Positions 1-7,795 of a DNA stretch of 64,000 bases are shown piece after piece. The position numbers and the translations under genes are program-made. The notes below the pieces were generated by a model. The model had not been told where the DNA came from, did not search any database, and was given only the letters and a program-made list of their open reading frames with translations. The DNA lies in the NCBI RefSeq assembly GCF_014117325.1, contig NZ_CP059732.1, positions 3,113,001-3,177,000 on the forward strand, read 5' to 3'. Each line of letters opens with the position of its first letter. The stretch's first letter is position 1. This DNA comes from Spirosoma foliorum. Its GTDB lineage: Bacteria > Bacteroidota > Bacteroidia > Cytophagales > Spirosomataceae.

Positions 1-618
1 AAAATCGCAGTGAATCTGGGTTACATCAACGGGTAGCTGCCCTACTGATTGGCAGGCATCTACCAGATATAACAGGTCGTATTCCCGGCAGATTTTCCCA
101 ATCGCTTCAACCGACTGCACCAGTCCAGAGTTTGTTGGCACATGGGTAACCGCCACAAGACGTGGCCGAAGCGTCTTAATTTTTTCGGCCATATCGGCCA
201 CCGATACACCACCCGTAGGTTCGTCCTCTGCCCGAACTAGTTCAATTCCAAACCTTTTTTGCAGCGATAAAAACGCAATCTGATTGGAAACATAATCGTT
301 CGTTGTGGTCAGGATTACATCACCTCGCTGAAACGGAATTGACGATAGTGCTTTGGCATAGGCATCAGTCGCACTGGCTGTTGCAGCAATATGATTCGCG
401 GTAGTGTTCAGTAAGTCAGCTGTCGAGGTATAAAATTCCTGAATGGCTTCTTGACGAGCTCCGGCAGCCTCATAGCCACCAATCTCGGCTTCTAAAGCAA
501 TATGTTGCGTTATGGCATCAATTACTGGTTTTGGCATCAGCGCTGCGCCCGCGTTGTTCACATGAACGACATGCTGAGTGCCGGGGGTATCGGCACGAAG
601 GGAAAGGAGATCAAGCAT
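1..618 (-). CDS. Class V aminotransferase (cysteine desulfurase/epimerase-like), partial
   Basis: Only the first 206 residues lie in the window; the gene runs off the left edge. The early loop VNNAGAALMP (residues 20-29), the segment THVPTNSGLV (158-167) and VDACQSVGQLPVDV (186-199) are typical of PLP-dependent class V aminotransferases. D187 would contact the pyridine nitrogen and Q190 the phenolic oxygen. The sequence stops just before the expected PLP-binding lysine, so catalytic competence cannot be judged. The substrate is open: SufS-type desulfurase and isopenicillin-N-epimerase-like enzymes share these motifs. The ATG at 618 is 5 bases from the end of the PIN toxin gene, so the two are probably cotranscribed. 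Confidence 0.85.
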   Translation of the reverse strand, partial: MLDLLSLRADTPGTQHVVHVNNAGAALMPKPVIDAITQHIALEAEIGGYEAAGARQEAIQEFYTSTADLLNTTANHIAATASATDAYAKALSSIPFQRGDVILTTTNDYVSNQIAFLSLQKRFGIELVRAEDEPTGGVSVADMAEKIKTLRPRLVAVTHVPTNSGLVQSVEAIGKICREYDLLYLVDACQSVGQLPVDVTQIHCDF

Positions 619-623
619 AAAAA

Positions 624-1001
624 TTACAATAAAACCGATGCCAGCGAAATAACCGCTAAGCCATCAACATCGGCAAAATCAGCCACATTATTTGTCAGAA
701 TTGGCTGATTATAAATCAGCCCTGTAGCCGCAATGATTGAATCACCTAGTGAGCGCTTGCGTTGCTGGCGTAATCGAATAGCTTTATTAATAATCTCATC
801 GGTAATTGGCAATAGCTTAGCACTACCTAAATATGCTTCAAACTTACGTTTGTCAATAGGGTCTAAGCGACTGAAACCTAAAACCTCAAGTGTAGAAATT
901 AGCGAAACCTGCACAATTTCCTGATTGGCCTGTAGATATCGAGCCAGCGATAAGTACTCTGGCTGTACGGAATAGATAATGATATTACTGTCTAAAATCA
1001 T
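624..1001 (-). CDS. PIN-domain ribonuclease toxin (VapC-like)
   Basis: A 125-residue single PIN domain, the usual length for VapC toxins. The acidic metal-binding positions are visible: D4 in LDSNIIIY, E39 in STLEVLG, D87 in SLGDSIIAA, and the LTNNVADF segment (102-109) at the fourth site. PIN toxins cleave RNA, often tRNA or rRNA; the target here is unknown. Its ATG overlaps the stop codon of the upstream 79-residue gene by 4 bases, the usual antitoxin-first layout with translational coupling. The family call is firm, but activity as a toxin is inferred from the arrangement. Confidence 0.88.
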   Translation of the reverse strand: MILDSNIIIYSVQPEYLSLARYLQANQEIVQVSLISTLEVLGFSRLDPIDKRKFEAYLGSAKLLPITDEIINKAIRLRQQRKRSLGDSIIAATGLIYNQPILTNNVADFADVDGLAVISLASVLL

Positions 1002-1237
1002 TCTTCCCGACCATGAAGCACTCTATCCCAACTGCGAATTTCCCGTTGCCACTCCGACGCATCACCGAAAGATTCTCCAGCTCCGCCCGATTGAATAATT
1101 TCCTCTAACACCTCTGCCAGAGTTGGCTTTTTTGATACTACCTTTTTTTCAATCAAATGTCCACCTAGCTTAGGAAGCAAAGAAAGCAGTATGGCTACGT
1201 TTTCTTCCGAATCTATTTCAATCAATAACTGGCTCAT
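998..1237 (-). CDS. Putative antitoxin of the PIN toxin
   Basis: A 79-residue acidic protein directly upstream of the PIN toxin and overlapping it by 4 bases. The N-terminus (SQLLIEIDSEENVAILLSLL) looks like a short beta-strand plus helix. The C-terminal part, with EVLEEIIQSGG and a tryptophan-containing tail, resembles the toxin-wrapping segment of small antitoxins. I do not recognise a named DNA-binding family such as AbrB or RHH with confidence. The antitoxin role comes from size, gene order and overlap. It starts 35 bases after hisD ends. Confidence 0.7.
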   Translation of the reverse strand: MSQLLIEIDSEENVAILLSLLPKLGGHLIEKKVVSKKPTLAEVLEEIIQSGGAGESFGDASEWQREIRSWDRVLHGREE

Positions 1238-1272
1238 AATTTTATCTTATTATGTTCAGCAAGATAACAAAA

Positions 1273-2562
1273 TCAGGCCGGATTTACTTCCGCAAGGCTT
1301 GCCAGTCGTAAACTCACAGCCCGCTTGTGGGCTTCCAAGGATTCGGCTTCGGCCATCGCTTCAACTACAGGGCCAACGTTTTGCAAACCTTCTGCAGTTA
1401 TGTGTTGAACCGTAATTTTCTTAACAAAGCTGTCTAACGACACACCGCTATAAGCCCGCGCAAACCCATTGGTTGGCAACGTATGATTGGTCCCCGATGC
1501 ATAATCACCGGCCGATTCGGGGGTATAGTTCCCCAGGAAAATAGAACCTGCATTAATGATTTTATCGGCAACTTCTTCTGCGTTTTCAATACTCAGGATT
1601 AAATGCTCGGCAGCGTAGTCGTTCAGCAGATCGATAGCATCCGTCTGGTTATCGAGCAAAATCATCTTGCTGTTTTCCAGCGCCTTACCAGCGAACTCTT
1701 GACGAGGGAGTCGGCTTAGCTGTGTGCTCAACGTCAGATTAACACTGCTCAGCAGCTTTTTACTGGTCGAAACCAGCAACACCTGACTATCGGCTCCATG
1801 CTCAGCCTGTGATAGTAGATCTGCCGCAACAAAGGCCGGGATAGCTGAGTCATCGGCATATACCGCAACTTCACTGGGTCCGGCTGGCATATCGATGGCC
1901 ATGCCCTCTTTGGCTACCAGCATTTTTGCCGCTGTCACGTATTGGTTACCTGGACCGAAAATTTTATAAACCTTTGGCACTGACTCCGTTCCATACGCCA
2001 TAGCCCCTATAGCTTGTGCGCCACCAATGCGAAATACCTTGGTTACACCCACTAATTTGGCAGCAAAGTAAATGGCAGGGTGATTGCTGGGCGTACAGAG
2101 AACAACTTCACGACAACCAGCTAATTGCGCAGGAATTCCCAACATCAGTACGGTGCTGAAAAGTGGTGCCGTTCCCCCTGGAATGTATAACCCAACCTTT
2201 TCGATACCTACGCTTTTGCGCCAGCAAATAACCCCTGGCATTGTTTCGATTTTCTCAACAGGCTGTTTTTGTCGCTCGTGAAACAACCGAATGTTCTGGT
2301 ACGCCTGCCGAATAGCGGCTTTCAGTTCATCGCTTAGTTGCGCTTCAGCGGCATCAAGTTCGTCAGGGTTAACCTGCAGTTGGCTGCTTTCCAGGTCTAT
2401 CTTGTCAAATTTCTTCGCTAGTTCAACCAAGGCAGCGTCGCCACCAGAACGAACCTGTGCCAGGATGGGAGCTACAGCAGCTTCAATCTGTTCGGTCGAT
2501 TGAACAGGCCGGGCTAGTAAAGCAGGCCATTCAGCGCGGGCAGGAAACGGGATGATGTTCAT
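1273..2562 (-). CDS. hisD: Histidinol dehydrogenase
   Basis: Cytoplasmic enzyme for the last two steps of histidine synthesis: NAD-dependent oxidation of L-histidinol to histidinal and then histidine. At 429 residues it has full family length. Hallmarks are the GLYIPGG loop (124-130), GPGNQYVTAAK (203-213), DMPAGPSEV (224-232), zinc ligands Q252 and H255 in SQAEHG, the catalytic pair E319-H320 in YAAEHLIL, D353, and H412 near the C-terminus. It lies 101 bases downstream of hisG on the same strand. The gap is filled by a purine-rich/pyrimidine-rich imperfect palindrome. Confidence 0.97.
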   Translation of the reverse strand: MNIIPFPARAEWPALLARPVQSTEQIEAAVAPILAQVRSGGDAALVELAKKFDKIDLESSQLQVNPDELDAAEAQLSDELKAAIRQAYQNIRLFHERQKQPVEKIETMPGVICWRKSVGIEKVGLYIPGGTAPLFSTVLMLGIPAQLAGCREVVLCTPSNHPAIYFAAKLVGVTKVFRIGGAQAIGAMAYGTESVPKVYKIFGPGNQYVTAAKMLVAKEGMAIDMPAGPSEVAVYADDSAIPAFVAADLLSQAEHGADSQVLLVSTSKKLLSSVNLTLSTQLSRLPRQEFAGKALENSKMILLDNQTDAIDLLNDYAAEHLILSIENAEEVADKIINAGSIFLGNYTPESAGDYASGTNHTLPTNGFARAYSGVSLDSFVKKITVQHITAEGLQNVGPVVEAMAEAESLEAHKRAVSLRLASLAEVNPA

Positions 2563-2569
2563 ATAATAA

Positions 2570-2660
2570 AGGAGGAAGGGAAGAAGGGGAAGAGCGGGAG
2601 GAGAGGGTTAATAAGCGGGCAATACCCTTCCTCCCTCTCCACCTTTTCTCCCCTCCCTCC
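2570..2660. repeat. Purine-rich/pyrimidine-rich imperfect palindrome between hisG and hisD
   Basis: The hisG–hisD gap holds a GGAGGAAGGG-type arm followed by a CCCTTCCTCCC-type arm around a short AT-containing centre. The arms can pair as a long imperfect GA/CT hairpin. It could attenuate or stabilise the transcript between the two his genes; that role is inference. Confidence 0.6.
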
Positions 2661-2663
2661 TTT

Positions 2664-3524
2664 TTAATAGATCATTTTCTCAATCGGGATCACCAGAATA
2701 CCTTCGGCACCAGCAGCGCGGATGGCTTCTATATTTTCCCAGAAATCGTTTTCGTTCAATACTGAATGAACCGAACTCCAGCCTTCGGTAGCCAATGGCG
2801 TTACCGTTGGGCTTTTCATGCCGGGCAGCAATGATGTTATCTGCCCAAGGGCATGGTTTGGGGCATTCAGTACAATGTACTTATTGTTTTTGGCAGCCTG
2901 AACCGACTTGATCCGGAACAGGAGCTTATCGACTAACGATTGTTTGTCGGCATCCAGTTCGGGGCGGGCAATAAGAATGGCTTCGGAACGGAAAATCGTT
3001 TCCACCTCTTTCAATCCATTGCTCAACAACGTACTCCCCGAACTGACAATATCACAGACCGCTTCGGCGAGGCCAATGCTTGGCGCAATTTCAACCGAGC
3101 CACTAATCTCATGAATCTCGGCTTTCACGCCTTGTTCAGCCAGATATTTACCTAATAAATTTGGGTAGGACGTGGCGATGTTTTTACCATCCAAATGTTG
3201 AATTCCAGTCCATTCAATACCGCGTGGAACTGCAATGGACAGGCGGCATTTGGAAAAGCCCAGCTTGTGAATCGTTGTCACCGGCCGACCGGTTTCGACG
3301 GCTACATTTTCGCCAACGATGCCTAGATCGGCTACGCCATCTTCAACGTAACCAGGAATATCGTCGTCACGCAGGAATAGGAATTCAGCGGGGAAGTTCG
3401 ACGAAATGGACTTGAGTTTACCGGTTCCGTAATCGAATCTGATACCACATTCTTTGAAAAGCTGGTATGAATCTTCGCTTAAACGACCGTTTTTTTGCAG
3501 GGCAATGCGTAATACAGAAGACAT
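2664..3524 (-). CDS. hisG: ATP phosphoribosyltransferase, long form
   Basis: First committed step of histidine synthesis, joining ATP and PRPP. From the ATG at 3524 (SSVLRIALQKNGRL) the protein has 286 residues, close to the E. coli long form. It should therefore carry its own C-terminal regulatory ACT-like domain (about 205-286) and need no HisZ. The PRPP-binding region is EAVCDIVSSGSTL. An upstream ATG at 3566 would add 14 residues encoded by a repetitive TATGAT-rich stretch and is unlikely to be the start. It heads the hisG–hisD unit; a possible promoter lies at 3642-3649. Confidence 0.96.
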   Translation of the reverse strand: MSSVLRIALQKNGRLSEDSYQLFKECGIRFDYGTGKLKSISSNFPAEFLFLRDDDIPGYVEDGVADLGIVGENVAVETGRPVTTIHKLGFSKCRLSIAVPRGIEWTGIQHLDGKNIATSYPNLLGKYLAEQGVKAEIHEISGSVEIAPSIGLAEAVCDIVSSGSTLLSNGLKEVETIFRSEAILIARPELDADKQSLVDKLLFRIKSVQAAKNNKYIVLNAPNHALGQITSLLPGMKSPTVTPLATEGWSSVHSVLNENDFWENIEAIRAAGAEGILVIPIEKMIY

Positions 3525-3924
3525 TAACTGAGGTATGATATAGGATGTATGATAGCGTCCATACACTACGTACTCGATTGATTGTCAGCAAAAAATCACT
3601 AGCAACCCACATGGTTCGCGATGATTTATGCAATCAGGGGGCAAAAGTACAGGAAAATGGACAGGTTTTTCGATATTTTGACGAGGCAACACGTAGTCGC
3701 ACGGGCTTAGTAGCCGCGATGATGGCGACGATGTCGGAAGGGAGAATGTGTAGCCCGTTGGGAAATCATGGCGCAAAGGTAAAAAAGAATTTCAGGACTT
3801 TCTGCAAAAAAACGCCTGTCACTTCTCATTCCTGAAACTAAAATCCTCGGCAATGGGTCTATTTATGCAGGCAGAAAAGCAGTGGGCCCGATAGACACAA
3901 CGAAGCATTCCAGTGAACCTTCTG
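3525..3924. other. Divergent intergenic region hisG / queE
   Basis: About 400 bases with no gene I can support. It holds the hisG leader, including a half-repeat at 3534-3556 of the TATGATGTATGAT vocabulary also seen at 19657 and 34411, the hisG -7 candidate, and at its right end the queE -7 box. A 96-codon open frame (3545-3835, plus strand) crosses it but shows no recognisable protein features. The hisG leader has no histidine-rich leader peptide. Confidence 0.6.
3642..3649 (-). promoter_or_regulatory. Candidate -7 box for hisG
   Basis: Read on the minus strand the bases are TACTTTTG, a full match to the Bacteroidota -7 box TAnnTTTG. It would start transcription about 110 bases upstream of the hisG ATG. 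No good -33 TTG element was found at the usual 19-base spacing, so support is partial. Confidence 0.4.
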
Positions 3925-3932
3925 TATCTTTG
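3925..3932 (+). promoter_or_regulatory. Candidate -7 box for queE
   Basis: TATCTTTG, a full match to TAnnTTTG. Transcription would begin near 3938, almost on top of the first ATG at 3936. Either the mRNA is leaderless or translation starts at the downstream ATG at 3996. No -33 TTG is seen at 19 bases. Confidence 0.5.
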
Positions 3933-3935
3933 TAT

Positions 3936-4580
3936 ATGCTTTTAGAACAGAATCAACAAACAACAATCGAATCGACAACTACCTCCCTGCCCGTCATGGA
4001 AGCTTTTTACACGCTTCAGGGCGAAGGTGCCCATTCAGGACGGGCCGCTTATTTTATCCGGCTTGGCGGGTGCGATGTAGGCTGCTTCTGGTGCGACGTC
4101 AAAGAATCCTGGGATGCCGACCTGCATCCGAAATTATCGATTCAGTCTATCGTTGATAGTGCCCTACAATATCCCGGACGAATGGCCGTCATTACAGGCG
4201 GAGAACCCCTCATGCACGACCTGACAGGGTTAACTTCCGCTTTGCAGGCAGCAGGATTTCAAACGAACATTGAAACCTCGGGCGTATGTCAGGCTGTTAC
4301 GGGTTCCTGGGATTGGATTTGTTTTTCGCCAAAGAAATTTAAAGCCCCCAACCCCGACATTTACAATAAAGCGGACGAGCTAAAAGTTATTATCTACAAT
4401 CAATCTGACTTTGCATTTGCCGAGTCGTTTGTGCCACATTTACGTCCCGATTGCAGGCTCTTTTTGCAAACTGAATGGGGGCGTTCCAATGAAATGCTAC
4501 CTCGTATCGTTGAATACGTAAAAGATCACCCGCAATGGCAAATTTCGTTGCAAACGCACAAGTACATGGATATTCCGTAA
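3936..4580 (+). CDS. queE: 7-carboxy-7-deazaguanine synthase
   Basis: Radical SAM enzyme of queuosine/7-deazaguanine synthesis; it contracts the ring of 6-carboxytetrahydropterin to 7-carboxy-7-deazaguanine. The conserved start of the fold is EAFYTLQGEGAHSGRAAYFIRL, followed by the cluster motif C-x3-C-x2-C (CDVGCFWCD). VITGGEPLMH is the SAM-binding GGE motif. From the ATG at 3936 it has 214 residues, near family length. The ATG at 3996 (MEAFYTLQGEG) is an equally plausible start and fits the promoter position better. It stands alone here, without other queuosine genes. Confidence 0.95.
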   Translation: MLLEQNQQTTIESTTTSLPVMEAFYTLQGEGAHSGRAAYFIRLGGCDVGCFWCDVKESWDADLHPKLSIQSIVDSALQYPGRMAVITGGEPLMHDLTGLTSALQAAGFQTNIETSGVCQAVTGSWDWICFSPKKFKAPNPDIYNKADELKVIIYNQSDFAFAESFVPHLRPDCRLFLQTEWGRSNEMLPRIVEYVKDHPQWQISLQTHKYMDIP

Positions 4581-4583
4581 GGA

Positions 4584-4673
4584 AATGGATAATGACTAAT
4601 GTACAATGGATAATGGAATTAAAGTATTGGAAACTCCTGTTCATTATTCATTTCACATTAGTCATTATCCATT
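4584..4673. repeat. Inverted repeat (ATGGATAATG family) overlapping the signal peptide of the next gene
   Basis: A perfect 19-bp arm at 4584-4602 is complementary to 4655-4673. The word ATGGATAATG/CATTATCCAT recurs at 36676-36760 and, degenerate, at 30998-31075. Here the element spans the queE–OmpA gap, and its right arm is translated as the core of the signal peptide of the following protein. Confidence 0.9.
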
Positions 4674-6526
4674 ATTCTTCCGCCCAAACTCCTAAAGCCC
4701 AGGAATTCTACGCACAGTCGATCAAGCTATTTGGTGAACGGAAAGCCGATGAAGCCATTCCGTTTATGGAGCAGGCGATCAAGCAAGACCCCAACTTTAC
4801 AGATGCCTATCTAAAACTCGGTCAGCTTTACGAATTCAAGAAACGGTACGACCCTGCTCTGGCGTCTTATCGGAGCGCCATAAAACTTCAACCCGATAAC
4901 CCTGCTTCTGGAGCCGCTTATCAGTCATTGAGCAATACTTTACTTCGATTGGGGCGATACAGCGAAGCACTCCCCTATCTCGAAAAATATCAGACGATGT
5001 TTGCCCCGCAATCGACGCAGGCCAAGCGAATTGCCCGCCAAATTGAAACCGCACGTTTTGCGCAGGAAGCCATGCAACATCCGCAGGCTGTCGAACCCAA
5101 ACCCCTATCGTCTGTTTTACAAACAACACCCTCTCAGTACTTTCCGGTGCTCACAGCCGATGAACAAACATTGGTTTTTACAGCGTTGAAACCAGAAGGT
5201 GATGAAGACTTAATGACGTCGACCTTCAACGGAGAAACCTGGTCACCCCCTACCTCACTTGCCACCAATATCAATACACCCGAAAACGAAGGCACAGCCA
5301 GTTTGTCGGCCGATGGGCGTACCATTGTGTTTACAGCTTGTCAGGGGCGCAAAGGATTCGGCAGTTGTGACTTGTATATGAGCCACAAAACGGGCAACGA
5401 CTGGTCGAATCCTGAAAATCTGGGCACGCCCATCAATTCGCGTTATTATGAGTCACAGCCAGCTTTGTCGGCTGATGGACGACAGCTTTATTTCGTATCA
5501 GATCGTCCTGGAGGCAAAGGGCGTCGCGACATCTGGCGAAGCGAACGGAGTGCCACTGGCGACTGGAACGAGCCCGTTAACTTGGGGGAACCCGTCAACA
5601 CACCGTTCAATGAGGCATCGCCTTTCATTCATCCGAACGGGCAGAGTTTGTTTTTTGCCTCAGAAGGGCATGTTGGCATGGGTGGCTATGATCTGTTTGT
5701 CGCCGACAATAGCGCATCGGGCTGGTCGGCCCCTGCGAACTTAGGCTATCCGATCAACAATTCAGAAGATCAGGCATCGTTGTTTGTCTCGGCCAATGGA
5801 ACTCGCGCCTATTACTCGTACGAAGAACAGAAAGATGGCGTTTCGCAGAAATCAAGGCTTTATGCATTCGACTTACCAGAGTCATTGCGCGAACGGGTCA
5901 AGCCGGTAACATACCTGAAAGGCGTGGTCACCGATGCAAAAACCAAGAAACCCCTCAATGCCAGCCTTGAGTTAATCGACTTAAAAACGAATCAAGTTGT
6001 TTCCCGTGTGCAAACAGACAGTCAGACCGGGCAGTATACAGCCGTATTACCAAGTGGCGGTGAATATGCCTTGTACGTAAGTCAGCCGGGCTACCTTTTC
6101 AAAAGCCTTTCCTTTGATTTTACCCAGAAAACGAAAGGTGATGGTTTGTCATTAACTGTACCGTTGGAACCAGCCGTATCGGGCACGTCGGCCAATGAAA
6201 CGCTAAATAATTTATTTTTCGAGTCAGGGCGCTATGACCTTGCCGAAAAATCCAAAACAGAACTTGACCGATTATCGACGTTTTTGCAGGCCAATCCAAC
6301 CCTCAAAGTTGAGATTTCGGGGCATACAGATGACAAAGGCGATGCGGCTGCCAACCTGGGACTCTCCCAAAAACGAGCCCAGGCCGTTGTCACTTACCTC
6401 GCCAAAGCAGGCATTGATGCGGGTCGTATTCGGGCGGTGGGTTATGGCAAAGCGCACCCGCTTGTTCCGAACACAACAGATGAGAACCGGCGACTTAACC
6501 GGCGCATCGAGTGGAAAATACAGTGA
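4613..6526 (+). CDS. PorE-like TPR–PD40–OmpA outer-membrane-associated protein
   Basis: From the ATG at 4613 the protein has 637 residues. In order: signal peptide (LLFIIHFTLVIIHYSSA, cut near residue 24), TPR units (about 25-150, e.g. AIKQDPNFTDAYLKLGQLYE), PD40/WD40-like beta-propeller repeats (about 165-410; repeated LSADGRxLxFxSDRPGG-type units), a carboxypeptidase-regulatory-like fold (about 425-510) and an OmpA domain (about 520-637; ISGHTDDKGD and NRRLNRRIEW bind peptidoglycan). This order matches PorE of the type IX secretion apparatus and its many paralogues, which link the outer membrane to peptidoglycan. There is no lipobox. Upstream ATGs at 4592 and 4535 also exist. Confidence 0.88.
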   Translation: MELKYWKLLFIIHFTLVIIHYSSAQTPKAQEFYAQSIKLFGERKADEAIPFMEQAIKQDPNFTDAYLKLGQLYEFKKRYDPALASYRSAIKLQPDNPASGAAYQSLSNTLLRLGRYSEALPYLEKYQTMFAPQSTQAKRIARQIETARFAQEAMQHPQAVEPKPLSSVLQTTPSQYFPVLTADEQTLVFTALKPEGDEDLMTSTFNGETWSPPTSLATNINTPENEGTASLSADGRTIVFTACQGRKGFGSCDLYMSHKTGNDWSNPENLGTPINSRYYESQPALSADGRQLYFVSDRPGGKGRRDIWRSERSATGDWNEPVNLGEPVNTPFNEASPFIHPNGQSLFFASEGHVGMGGYDLFVADNSASGWSAPANLGYPINNSEDQASLFVSANGTRAYYSYEEQKDGVSQKSRLYAFDLPESLRERVKPVTYLKGVVTDAKTKKPLNASLELIDLKTNQVVSRVQTDSQTGQYTAVLPSGGEYALYVSQPGYLFKSLSFDFTQKTKGDGLSLTVPLEPAVSGTSANETLNNLFFESGRYDLAEKSKTELDRLSTFLQANPTLKVEISGHTDDKGDAAANLGLSQKRAQAVVTYLAKAGIDAGRIRAVGYGKAHPLVPNTTDENRRLNRRIEWKIQ

Positions 6527-6621
6527 TTTACGATGTTCGATTTACGAATTATGATTTGGCTGACGCCAATACGACTCGCCTTCTATAAATCGTAATTCGC
6601 AAATCGAAGCGCGTAAATCAT
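6523..6621. repeat. Imperfect palindrome after the OmpA-family gene (TTGGCTGAC family)
   Basis: Arms at about 6523-6556 and 6587-6621 (GTGATTTACG... / ...CGTAAATCA) pair imperfectly around a centre that contains TTTGGCTGACG. The TTGGCTGA centre is shared with the palindromes at 7703-7782 and 32318-32386. It starts within the last bases of the upstream gene and probably serves as its terminator. Confidence 0.75.
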
Positions 6622-6650
6622 TGCTGTTTGCGGGATTTTTTTCAATTTTG
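6620..6650 (+). promoter_or_regulatory. Candidate trxB promoter
   Basis: TTG at 6621-6623, a 19-base spacer and CAATTTTG at 6643-6650 (one mismatch to TAnnTTTG) fit the Bacteroidota housekeeping promoter. Transcription would begin near 6656. The leader contains a small perfect hairpin at 6670-6685 (CTCCCTA-TT-TAGGGAG). Confidence 0.5.
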
Positions 6651-6723
6651 TGTACGTTGTCACAATGCGCTCCCTATTTAGGGAGTCGTATTTTTAGTTA
6701 CCAGGCAACTCATTTCCATTGCA

Positions 6724-7695
6724 ATGACTCCCGAACACGTTAAGTGCTTAATTATAGGTTCCGGCCCTGCCGGATATACAGCTGCTATTTATGCCTCACG
6801 GGCTAATATGAAACCCGTTCTGTATCAGGGCGAACAACCTGGTGGGCAGCTTACCATCACAAATGAAGTAGATAATTTCCCAGGCTATCCTAACGGCGTC
6901 AATGGTCCGCAAATGATGCAGGATCTGGAAGCACAGGCACGTCGCTTTGGTAGCGACATTCGCTATGGCCTGGTAACAAAAGTTATTTTCGCCGAGCAAC
7001 CCGGACCAGGGAACCCTCACCGGGCTATTGTTGACGACAAACACGAAATCACCGCCGACTCGGTTATTATTTCGACGGGTGCATCGGCTAAATGGCTCGG
7101 TCTCCCTTCCGAAATGCGGTTGAATGGCCGTGGTGTATCGGCTTGTGCGGTCTGTGATGGTTTCTTCTTCAGAGGCCAGGATGTGGCCATTGTTGGTGCG
7201 GGCGATACCGCTGCCGAAGAAGCCAGCTACTTAGCTAACCTCTGTCGCAAAGTATATATGCTGGTTCGTCGTGATGAAATGCGGGCGTCGCATTTTATGC
7301 AACAACGAGTTAAATCGGCCCATAATATCGAAATTCTTTATAACTCAGCAACGGAAGAGGTTCTGGGTGATGAAGACGTAACTGGAGTACTGGTAAAAAA
7401 TACCGTGACCGGAGAAACGCGCGTTTTAGACGTGACTGGCTTTTTCGTGGCAATTGGTCACAAACCCAATACAGACATTTTCCGGGACTATATCGAGCTG
7501 GATGACAACGGATACATTCTGACTGAGAAAGGAAGCACCCGAACTAATATACCTGGTGTATTTGCCTGCGGAGACGCCCAGGATAACATCTATCGTCAGG
7601 CTGTCACGGCAGCGGGTACAGGCTGTATGGCCGCCCTTGACGCAGAACGTTATTTAGTCACGCTGGAAATGCAGGGCGAAGAAATTGTTCATTAA
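6724..7695 (+). CDS. trxB: Thioredoxin-disulfide reductase
   Basis: FAD/NADPH enzyme that keeps thioredoxin reduced in the cytoplasm. At 323 residues it is typical low-molecular-weight TrxR. The FAD site is GSGPAGYTAAIYASRA (12-27), the redox centre C141-A-V-C144, the NADPH loop GAGDTAAEEASYL, and the second FAD motif GVFACGDAQD near the C-terminus. It has its own promoter candidate and is closed by a perfect 31-bp palindrome. Confidence 0.97.
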   Translation: MTPEHVKCLIIGSGPAGYTAAIYASRANMKPVLYQGEQPGGQLTITNEVDNFPGYPNGVNGPQMMQDLEAQARRFGSDIRYGLVTKVIFAEQPGPGNPHRAIVDDKHEITADSVIISTGASAKWLGLPSEMRLNGRGVSACAVCDGFFFRGQDVAIVGAGDTAAEEASYLANLCRKVYMLVRRDEMRASHFMQQRVKSAHNIEILYNSATEEVLGDEDVTGVLVKNTVTGETRVLDVTGFFVAIGHKPNTDIFRDYIELDDNGYILTEKGSTRTNIPGVFACGDAQDNIYRQAVTAAGTGCMAALDAERYLVTLEMQGEEIVH

Positions 7696-7702
7696 CAAAA
7701 CT

Positions 7703-7782
7703 AGTTTACCGTTTTCTGTTTACGGTTGGCTGATGCATCACCTTGCTCGCGTCAGCCAACCGTAAACAGAAAACGGTAAACT
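7703..7782. repeat. Perfect 31-bp inverted repeat after trxB
   Basis: Arm 7703-7733 (AGTTTACCGTTTTCTGTTTA...) is exactly complementary to 7752-7782, with an 18-base loop. The inner end TTGGCTGA is shared with the palindromes at 6523 and 32318. It fills most of the trxB–M23 gap and leaves 13 bases before the next ATG. Confidence 0.92.
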
Positions 7783-7795
7783 CATCTACTTATCG

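Noticed and set aside
3545-3835. 96-codon plus-strand frame in the hisG–queE gap
   Set aside because: Crosses the hisG leader and its promoter; composition looks random and no family is evident.
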